A stretch of 64,000 nucleotides of DNA, taken from contig CALRWV020000001.1 of assembly GCA_943371965.1 (NCBI GenBank), positions 496,001 to 560,000 on the forward strand, in the 5' to 3' direction. The position numbers were made by a program, and so were the translations under genes. Positions 8,916 to 15,863 of the stretch are shown one piece after another. This DNA comes from CALRWV02 sp943371965 (GTDB lineage: Bacteria > Bacteroidota > JABWAT01). The notes under the pieces are model-generated. The model saw only the letters and a list, made by a program, of their open reading frames with translations. It was not told the DNA's origin and made no database searches. Position 1 is the first letter of the stretch; each line of letters opens with the position of its first letter.

Positions 8916-11900
8916 TTATTTCACCAGCATCATCGATTTAACCAATGATTTCTGGTTGTAAGTAATCGAATAAAAATACATGCCTGATGAAAGCTTGGAA
9001 GCATCAAAAGGAAGAAGAATTGTCCCTGCCTTGAATTCAGATTCCTGATTGAAAACTTTCTGTCCAATAATATTGAAAACTTCCAGACTTATTTTTGAAT
9101 CGGAAGGAAGTGTGAATCTGATATTGGTAGTCGGGTTAAACGGATTCGGATAATTGCCCAACAATTCGAACTTGGCAGGTTTCATATCAACTGCCAAAAT
9201 GCTGCTGTATGTGAATTTCCCATTCAGATCAATCTGTTTCAGTCTAAATTGAAGTTGTGATGTGTTATGGGTGAAGGGTAAAGCGAATGAATAATTTTGA
9301 GCTTCAGTTATTGTTCCCATACCTGCAACAAAACCAACTTTTCTGAAATCAGTATTTTTCTGTTGTCCGTTGTCCGTTGTCAATTGTCTGTATTCAATTT
9401 CCCAACCAGCATTATTGGTTTCAGTTTTTGTTTTCCAGTTCAAGGTAATACCGTTTTCATGACTCAGATAAGTGAAAGAAACAAGTTCAACCGGTAACGA
9501 AGAAAGGACATCACTTGCGCCCATGTAAGTTGGTTCGTTTCTTGTAAATCCGTCAATATCATCAGGTACAGAAGAGAAATGGGGAGCGTAAAAAAGTTCA
9601 TCAACAACATTGGTTCTCAGGTCTTCGTTCAAATAAAATTTGGCAGATACATTATGATTTGCATTTGCTTCATTGGTATTCAAATCATCGTTCAAACTAT
9701 CAATTGAGCCATAACTGATTCCTGATGCCACAACCAAAATTGGATTGACGGAATAAAAATCATTGAACGAAACATCCTGTACTCCTGAATAATCAAGCAC
9801 AACAGTTGAATCGGTTGAAATAACATTTCCGCCAAATAATTTTCCTGAATTCAAATATACAGTCGTATTCACCACAGGGTTGTAATCAACAATTGTGTTG
9901 TATACAAAAACCAATTCAGGACTGTTTGAAATGCTGATCAGATGATTGAAATCGGAATTGGTTCTTGAAACGACATTATTTGAAACCAGTGCATCGGTAC
10001 TGTTGACCGAACTGTGATGATTTACATAAATGGCATGATTGAAACTTCCTGAAATTTCATTTTTTGAAATGATCAGTGAATCATTCATATCCCCCAAATA
10101 AATAGCAGAAACATCAGCTGCAAAAACAGGTACGATGCTGGGAACCTGACCTTCAAACTGAAAACTGTTTTTTTCGATGGTTACTCTGGTTGCTCCTGCA
10201 AGATTGACTCCGTATGATGAATTCAATACAGTATTTCCTGAAAAATTGAAATTGGTAACTGCACTTTCATTAACGGAAAATGCAGAAACTTTATTTGAAT
10301 GCCTGTCTGCCGCACCCAAAATCTGATTGTCATATCTGTTTTCTGCATATACAGCAGAACCGCCCAATTCAAAATAATTGTTATTCAGAAACAGGTTTGA
10401 ATTGCTGACAATGGAATCATCAATTTTGGCTGAGGCAAATCCTTTATTGAATCCAAAACGGGAACCGGATTTTTCGGTCACTTTTGTATTGCCGCCGGAA
10501 ATTCTTGCTGTCTCTGTATTTTGCTCTTCGATACCGTTTGAACCGTCAAAATCTGTATTGAGAACAATCAAACCGCCGTAATAAGGATCTGCATCTGAAG
10601 TTCCGTAAAATCCGCAGTTCTCAAATTTAATATTGGTTGTATTTGACAGGTAAATTGCTCTTGAATAATTGGAATTGAAATTTATTCCACTTTCATCATA
10701 ATACGGGTTAGCATAAAAGTTGATATTTCTGAAGGTGATGTTTCCTACATCAAATAGTCTTAACACATAATTATGGTTTGAACGCCGCTGGTTGTAGGTA
10801 CTTTCGCTCTGGATTTCATAACCGTAATTGGAAAATCCAATGGGATCAAATCCTTCAGGTGTTTCAATAACAAGTGGGTTTTCTGAAGAAAGCCCTTCAA
10901 TTGGTTTATCAATATTTATTTCTGAGGTTGAGAAATCGTTCAACTGGATGATAACTCCACCCGTACCGATTCCATTTGCATAAATTCTTGCCAATGCCTG
11001 TTCCAGTGTTTTTTCTCTGTAGTTTTGTCCTGCATTCAGAATTCCGGTTACTGGGGTTTTTACATATCCGCTAATTTTAATATTGGTTACAAACGCAGGT
11101 AATTCACCGACACTGCTATCATTCCGCCATCCTAAAACAAGATTTTTTATTGTTCCGGAATAACTGTTATCCAAAACAATGAACTCGTGCCTGATAACAT
11201 AATTGTCATTGTAAAGTTGTGAATTCAATGGCGTTTCTTCAAAATCCGAACCTGGAGTTGGAGTATTTGAAGTATCAGCCAAATAAACATCCATCCAGTC
11301 ATAATCATTTCCTACATAATGTTCGCCTCGACTTGTCCAGTCAAATTCAAGAACAAAAACATCATAGTTTTCCGGAAATGAAACCTCACGTGAAAGATAA
11401 GACCTGCTTTGTACGGAATTGTCATAACCGAAAATGTTTTCACCGTTTGAAATATACAAACCGGTTGCAGATGATTCGCCACCCAATGGAATATTTCCAT
11501 AAGTCCAATAGTTTGATTCTTCACCGTTTAAAAAAGTCCAATTCGGATTTAATGTATTGAATTCATCATAATAAATGATTCCTTCATTTGGAGTCAGATC
11601 ATAATCAGCAACTTGAAGTGCATCAAATTCTTCCCATGAATTAAAAAGATCGGTATCAAATGAAAATTTTACTGAATCGACACTGAATTCTGTTAGCGGA
11701 AAGTTTGCAACAAATATTCTGGAGAAACTTCCTGCAAACTCAGGTACTTTGCTGAAAACAAGTTCCCATTGGCCTGTATTTGGGTTGCTGACAAAAATGG
11801 AATCAATGGAACCTGTTCCGTAAGTTTCATAAATGGCGATTGATGAAATTGGAATCGGTTCGGTAAACGATACAGAAATAAAATGTTGGCCGTCGTTTTT

Positions 11901-12110
11901 GGGAAGTGGAGTAAATGCTCCTTCATTGTCGCCATATTGCGGATAAACATTTGGTTCTCCCAAAATTTCAATTGCCAGCCAACCCGAGTTTAAATTATAC
12001 TCGCTGCTGAAATCAACAACACCGGAAGCCCATCTTGAGTTTTGAGCAAGACCGGAAACGGATAAAAGTAGCAACAATAAAAGCCCAATTGCTTTAACAT
12101 TTCGTTTCAT
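8916..12110 (-). CDS. Large secreted parallel beta-helix protein with T9SS tail
   Basis: A 1064-residue surface or secreted protein. After the signal peptide (GLAQ) comes a domain of about 150 residues (WASGVVDFSSEY ... EPNVYPQYGD) that recurs in the protein at 28286. Then a jelly-roll region, and from about residue 400 to 830 a run of beta-helix coils of the pectate-lyase type (segments such as NITFRNINFYANP, TNIKFENCGFYG, NNVVSRTNSDFNHLISISNSP). The terminal part holds an Fn3-like domain with an in-frame heptamer insert (RQLTTDNGQQKN) and a GNYPNPFNP sorting domain. Beta-helices often act on polysaccharides or as adhesins; no catalytic residues can be assigned. ATG at 12110 has a strong AGGGGGGAAAT ribosome site. 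Confidence 0.85.
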   Translation of the reverse strand: MKRNVKAIGLLLLLLLSVSGLAQNSRWASGVVDFSSEYNLNSGWLAIEILGEPNVYPQYGDNEGAFTPLPKNDGQHFISVSFTEPIPISSIAIYETYGTGSIDSIFVSNPNTGQWELVFSKVPEFAGSFSRIFVANFPLTEFSVDSVKFSFDTDLFNSWEEFDALQVADYDLTPNEGIIYYDEFNTLNPNWTFLNGEESNYWTYGNIPLGGESSATGLYISNGENIFGYDNSVQSRSYLSREVSFPENYDVFVLEFDWTSRGEHYVGNDYDWMDVYLADTSNTPTPGSDFEETPLNSQLYNDNYVIRHEFIVLDNSYSGTIKNLVLGWRNDSSVGELPAFVTNIKISGYVKTPVTGILNAGQNYREKTLEQALARIYANGIGTGGVIIQLNDFSTSEINIDKPIEGLSSENPLVIETPEGFDPIGFSNYGYEIQSESTYNQRRSNHNYVLRLFDVGNITFRNINFYANPYYDESGINFNSNYSRAIYLSNTTNIKFENCGFYGTSDADPYYGGLIVLNTDFDGSNGIEEQNTETARISGGNTKVTEKSGSRFGFNKGFASAKIDDSIVSNSNLFLNNNYFELGGSAVYAENRYDNQILGAADRHSNKVSAFSVNESAVTNFNFSGNTVLNSSYGVNLAGATRVTIEKNSFQFEGQVPSIVPVFAADVSAIYLGDMNDSLIISKNEISGSFNHAIYVNHHSSVNSTDALVSNNVVSRTNSDFNHLISISNSPELVFVYNTIVDYNPVVNTTVYLNSGKLFGGNVISTDSTVVLDYSGVQDVSFNDFYSVNPILVVASGISYGSIDSLNDDLNTNEANANHNVSAKFYLNEDLRTNVVDELFYAPHFSSVPDDIDGFTRNEPTYMGASDVLSSLPVELVSFTYLSHENGITLNWKTKTETNNAGWEIEYRQLTTDNGQQKNTDFRKVGFVAGMGTITEAQNYSFALPFTHNTSQLQFRLKQIDLNGKFTYSSILAVDMKPAKFELLGNYPNPFNPTTNIRFTLPSDSKISLEVFNIIGQKVFNQESEFKAGTILLPFDASKLSSGMYFYSITYNQKSLVKSMMLVK
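9256..9276 (-). repeat. In-frame three-heptamer insert, CATCACA type
   Basis: On the minus strand CTTCACC CATAACA CATCACA, encoding PFTHNTS inside the pre-sorting domain. Counterparts at 20969, 24263 and 25946. Confidence 0.5.
9360..9388 (-). repeat. In-frame heptamer insert, GACAACG type
   Basis: On the minus strand GACAATT GACAACG GACAACG GACAACAG, read in frame as part of RQLTTDNGQQKN. The same DNA phrase is in three other cargo genes and, at 21 of 23 bases, in non-coding DNA at 15447. Confidence 0.7.
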
Positions 12111-12158
12111 ATTTCCCCCTATGATTAATCTGATAAACTATATTTTAAAATTCAGTGG

Positions 12159-12165
12159 CAATATA
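12159..12165 (-). promoter_or_regulatory. Possible -7 box of the beta-helix gene
   Basis: Minus-strand TATATTG, a one-base-short match to TAnnTTTG, 49 bp before the ATG at 12110. No TTTG -33 element at the expected spacing. Confidence 0.25.
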
Positions 12166-12223
12166 GCAAGAAATCTAATAATCTGTTTTGATTTTGCATT
12201 TTGAAAAAAAAACTAAAGATTTC

Positions 12224-12405
12224 GGATTCAAACCCCATCGGGGTGAAATATTTATATGAACGCCAGAGACGTATCAGCCTCAGGCTGAGAAAATCAATTG
12301 ACAGACAACTAATTTTTAATCGTCCGGAAAGAAATGCTGTAAATGCCGCACTCTTTATTCCGGACGAAATGAAAAACGATTTGAACTCAAATCTCAGTTT
12401 CATTT
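12224..12405. repeat. Structured repeat, copy 1
   Basis: First of two direct copies with a 218-bp period. It contains three inverted repeats in order: ACCCC-ATC-GGGGT (12232-12244), TCAGCCT-C-AGGCTGA (12274-12288) and a long-range pair CGTCCGG / CCGGACG (12321-12327 with 12360-12366). The plus-strand reading frame through it is open, but no signal peptide, known domain or ribosome site supports a gene. The compensating stems suggest an RNA- or DNA-structure element. Confidence 0.7.
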
Positions 12406-12441
12406 AGCCTGGAAGTAATTAGTCGGAAACATTCAAATAGT

Positions 12442-12623
12442 GGATTTAAACCCCATCGGGGTGATATGTTTATATGAACGCCAGAGGCGCATCAGCCTCA
12501 GGCTGAGAAATTCAATAGACAGACAACTAATTTTTAATCGTCCGGTCAGAAATGCTGTAAATGTCTCAATTTTCATTCCGGACGAAATTGAAAACAAATT
12601 CAAAGAAAATTCCAGACCGCTAT
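12442..12623. repeat. Structured repeat, copy 2
   Basis: Second copy, largely identical to 12224-12405 from GGATT onwards. Keeps all three stems: ACCCC/GGGGT, TCAGCCT/AGGCTGA and CGTCCGG (12539-12545) with CCGGACG (12578-12584). Differences between copies fall mostly outside the stems, for example in the interior of the long-range loop. Confidence 0.7.
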
Positions 12624-12674
12624 AATCCTAAATCAGAAAATGCAAAAAATATTTCCATTAAACTCTAACTATTT

Positions 12675-12772
12675 CGTCCGGGAGAGCTTTTGTGCTTTCT
12701 ATTTATTTATTTGACCGGACGATTTATGTTCATTGTATTTAATTTGCTATGAACAGTTGACCCCGCTGGGGT
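12675..12772. repeat. Partial third copy with rearranged stems
   Basis: A CGTCCGG (12675-12681) / CCGGACG (12715-12721) pair is followed by ACCCC-GCT-GGGGT (12760-12772). The same stems as in the two full copies appear in the opposite order with unrelated sequence between them. It sits just before the endonuclease I gene. Confidence 0.45.
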
Positions 12773-12802
12773 AAAAGGCTCAACTTTGTTTTATGAATTC
12801 CG

Positions 12803-12809
12803 TATCTTG
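12803..12809 (+). promoter_or_regulatory. Possible -7 box very close to the endonuclease I start
   Basis: TATCTTG ends 8 bp before the ATG at 12818. The same heptamer serves the gene at 15864 at a normal distance. A TTTG at 12785 is only 14 bp away, short of the usual 19-20. If real, the mRNA would be almost leaderless; no ribosome site is seen. Confidence 0.3.
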
Positions 12810-12817
12810 CAAAAAAC

Positions 12818-15385
12818 ATGAAGGTACCACCAACAGTGAAATTTTCTTTTTCCTTTTTTACAGTCATAATTTTATTTTCAGTTTCGGCTTTCTGCCAGGT
12901 CAGAATATCAACTTCATCATTGAATTTCGGAAGCAGAATGGCATACCAGAAGGACAGTCTTTCCGTAACCCTAACAAACTCAACAGTAAGCCCGGTCACA
13001 ATCGGTTCACTGTCAAGTTCTGATTCCGCATTTTCATTAAGGGCAGCTTCGACCGTTATTGCTGCAAACTCCTCTCAGACAGTTTGGATCAGAATTTATG
13101 CGGTTCATAATATCACCTATAATGAAAAAATATTTATCAGCATTCCAACAACTTTACAGACATTTTCGGTTTCCGTTTCTGCTGCTGTCAATTATGCAGA
13201 ATCTGTTTACAATTCAACACAAAACAAATATGATTCAGCTCTGTTAACCGCATTGACTTCAATCGCTTCATCAGGGCATCATGCTTTGGGTTACAACTCC
13301 GCACGTGACAGAATGTTTGAAACTGTGGATGATTACAACAACAATAACCAGATCAAGTGCGTCTATACAGAAAGGATTGGAAATATTTCTGGAAGGGGAG
13401 ATGCCGGTTCTGCAAATTTCAACACCGAACATACCTGGCCACAGAGTAAATTTGATTCGGCTGATCCGATGGTTTCAGATCTTCACCATTTATATCCAAC
13501 CGATATTTCAGCAAACGGAGCAAGATCGAATTATCCTTTTGGAACAGTAGCTTCAGTTTCTTCCCCATGGAATAAATCAAAGTTGGGAACTCTAACAACC
13601 GGTGGAACGGGATTTGAACCTTGGGATGGTGATAAAGGAAATGTAGCCCGTTCGATGTTTTATTTTATTACCCGTTATCCGGTAAATTATGGCAGCTTTT
13701 ATGACACCAATCAGGATATCTTTTTCCGCAAATGGAACAAACTTGATCCAGTTGATGCCAATGATATATCAAGAAACAATTCCATTGAAGGTTTTCAGGG
13801 AAACCGTAATCCATACATTGACCACCCTGAATTTGTTGACCGGATTTACGATTTCATTACATCTGCAGACCGTCCTTCAGTACCCAAATTATCTGTCGCT
13901 TCTTTGAATCTGAAATTTGGTGCACAGAATAATGGTGGTTCTTATTCATGGTGGATTCATACAGGAAATACCGGAACTTCCAACCTGACAATTTCTTCCA
14001 TCACTTCTAATAACGGAAAATTTGTTGTTCAAAATATTCCTGCCATCATTTCAACAGGAAACATTGACAGTTTTAAAGTTGTTTACACTCCAACTTCATC
14101 TGTAGAAGTTCCCACTGGTGAATTGACACTGGCTTCAAATACCGGAACTTATAAAATCAGCTTAAATGGTGCAGGAAACGGTGATTATAACAACAACGGA
14201 TCTTCAACAGGACAAACCGGAGGTGGTGGAAATCCTGTAACGGGAACTACAAATCCGCCAACGAATTTAGTGTTCAGTTCTGTTCAGACAACTTCAATGA
14301 AAGCCACATGGAACTTTCCTTCCGGTTATTTGAACGCAGAAAATGATTTTATCGTTTTGGTGAAAGAAGGTTCTGCACCATCATCACCCAACGGTTCAAC
14401 CGGTTCGGCAACTGACAATTCAAATTTTGCATCGGCAACTGAACAATTAAATTCAGACGGAAAGCTGATTTATAAAGGTGATCTTTCTTCGGTGACTTTT
14501 TCCGGTTTGCAACCCGAACTGATCTATTATATTTCAGTTTATACGGTTTTAAATAATTCAACTTATTCAACCGGTCTGGAATCAAATCAGAAAACAGCAT
14601 CGGTTTCCGGCGGTGGTGGATCTGTGTTGGTTGGTCAGAATTTTGAAGGTTGGACAACCGGTGGTGGTTCGTACGCCGATTATACCTTGCCAAGCACAAC
14701 CGGTACCGGAGATTGGCTTCTGACAAATGCATATAAAGCAACAGGAAGTACCAGCGGAGATGGTTTTGTGATTTCCGGATTATATTCACCACGGCTCAGA
14801 AATGCTGCGAACAGTGCCGTAACAAGTCCATTTATAAATGAAGGAATCGGACAGATTTCTTTCAAATACCGTCAGTGGGATGGAGCACCTGCAATTACCA
14901 TGTTCATTGAAAAAAGCAATAATGGAACCGTTTGGGAAGTTGTTGAATCCATTCCCAATCTGGTTACAACTTCGGTGACACTCTATTCAAAAAATATAAA
15001 TGATGCCAACGCAAAATATTTCAGAATCAGAAACAGCGGTGAAGAACGGTTGATGGTTGATGACATTGAAGTTTCAGCAGTTGGAACCGGAAATATTTCT
15101 GACAGAAATGGGAAAAGTTCCAACACATTTGAAATGGTATCAAACTATCCCAATCCTTTCAATCCATCAACTGAAATTTCCTATCAGCTGACGATTAACA
15201 GCTTTGTGACATTAAAGGTTTTCGATTTGTTGGGCAGGGAAATCGCCACTCTTGAAAATACTCAAAAACAACCCGGCAAATATAATATTCATTTTGATGC
15301 AACGGATTTAACTGCCGGAATTTACATTTATCAGCTTCGTGCCGGAAAGAAGGTTGAAACACGGAAAATGCTTTTGATGAAGTAA
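12818..15385 (+). CDS. Secreted endonuclease I with T9SS tail
   Basis: An 855-residue extracellular nuclease. Signal peptide (AFCQ), then an ASH/HYDIN-like domain (SLNFGSRMAYQKDSLSVTLTN). The endonuclease I domain spans about 125-345, with the family markers NTEHTWPQS (H205 of the beta-beta-alpha-metal centre), DLHHLYP, NYPFG, FEPWDGDKGNVARSMFYF and EGFQGNRNPYIDHPEFV. After it come a second ASH-like domain, an Fn3 domain, a jelly-roll (about 600-760) and a sorting domain with SNYPNPFNP. Family members cut double-stranded DNA non-specifically, so a role in degrading environmental DNA is likely. It follows the structured repeats and is the third nuclease family in 12 kb. The ATG at 12818 is the only start that gives a proper signal peptide; I see no Shine-Dalgarno. 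Confidence 0.93.
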   Translation: MKVPPTVKFSFSFFTVIILFSVSAFCQVRISTSSLNFGSRMAYQKDSLSVTLTNSTVSPVTIGSLSSSDSAFSLRAASTVIAANSSQTVWIRIYAVHNITYNEKIFISIPTTLQTFSVSVSAAVNYAESVYNSTQNKYDSALLTALTSIASSGHHALGYNSARDRMFETVDDYNNNNQIKCVYTERIGNISGRGDAGSANFNTEHTWPQSKFDSADPMVSDLHHLYPTDISANGARSNYPFGTVASVSSPWNKSKLGTLTTGGTGFEPWDGDKGNVARSMFYFITRYPVNYGSFYDTNQDIFFRKWNKLDPVDANDISRNNSIEGFQGNRNPYIDHPEFVDRIYDFITSADRPSVPKLSVASLNLKFGAQNNGGSYSWWIHTGNTGTSNLTISSITSNNGKFVVQNIPAIISTGNIDSFKVVYTPTSSVEVPTGELTLASNTGTYKISLNGAGNGDYNNNGSSTGQTGGGGNPVTGTTNPPTNLVFSSVQTTSMKATWNFPSGYLNAENDFIVLVKEGSAPSSPNGSTGSATDNSNFASATEQLNSDGKLIYKGDLSSVTFSGLQPELIYYISVYTVLNNSTYSTGLESNQKTASVSGGGGSVLVGQNFEGWTTGGGSYADYTLPSTTGTGDWLLTNAYKATGSTSGDGFVISGLYSPRLRNAANSAVTSPFINEGIGQISFKYRQWDGAPAITMFIEKSNNGTVWEVVESIPNLVTTSVTLYSKNINDANAKYFRIRNSGEERLMVDDIEVSAVGTGNISDRNGKSSNTFEMVSNYPNPFNPSTEISYQLTINSFVTLKVFDLLGREIATLENTQKQPGKYNIHFDATDLTAGIYIYQLRAGKKVETRKMLLMK

Positions 15386-15401
15386 ATGATGAGTGGATAG
15401 T

Positions 15402-15469
15402 GGCCCGTCGGCAGACGGATTTGCAACGAGTAGTGAGTTGGGAAAAGACAATTGACAGCAGACAATGGA
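15402..15469 (+). repeat. Composite 3' repeat block: CCGTC hairpin, GTGAGTT heptamer, GACAATT heptamers
   Basis: Seventeen bases after the endonuclease I stop is CCCGTCGGCAGACGGATTT, a 5-bp CCGTC/GACGG hairpin. Next is GTAGTGAGTTGGG, then GACAATT GACAGCA GACAATG GA (15447-15469). The last phrase differs at only two positions from the in-frame coding phrase at 24151-24173. Confidence 0.65.
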
Positions 15470-15798
15470 GATAAAGTTTCTGTATAAGTTTCCTGATTCG
15501 GGTGAAATTATTTCTGTTCAAAAAAATGTATTGATGTGAGAGTTATGAGTTAAAATGAGAAATGACTTCACCGGAATCTGGTACTGTTTATTCTGAATTC
15601 CGGTTAATTTTATTGAGAAGCTAAAATTGATTTTAATTCGGGCAGGTTTTGAATTTGTTAAGATCCTTTGATAATTTTTCTAAATCCTGAATATCAATAA
15701 AGATATTGATTACCAATGACATGACAGAAAATCAATAAATTTCATTTGTTAACCGCCCATTATCATTTAAATTAATTTGAATCTTGGTATGTAAAAAC
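15470..15798. other. Non-coding spacer, nothing recognised
   Basis: AT-rich DNA between the repeat block and the promoter of the next gene. I see no hairpin with a T-run, tRNA-like cloverleaf or supported reading frame in it. Confidence 0.5.
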
Positions 15799-15828
15799 TT
15801 TGTTCAATAAATTGTTCATATTATCTTG
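15799..15828 (+). promoter_or_regulatory. Bacteroidota-type promoter
   Basis: TTTG at 15799-15802, a 19-bp spacer, then TATCTTG at 15822-15828, followed by CCGCAC. This is a good TTTG-N19-TAnnTTG match, with AGAGGAG and an ATG about 35 bp downstream. Confidence 0.6.
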
Positions 15829-15863
15829 CCGCACTTTCAAAAAAACTAACAGAGGAGAACAAA

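Noticed and set aside
12201..12625. Two similar open frames (68 and 61 codons) over the 218-bp repeats
   Set aside because: They follow the repeat, not gene signals; no ribosome site, and the conserved features are inverted repeats rather than codon-level signals. Kept as a repeat.
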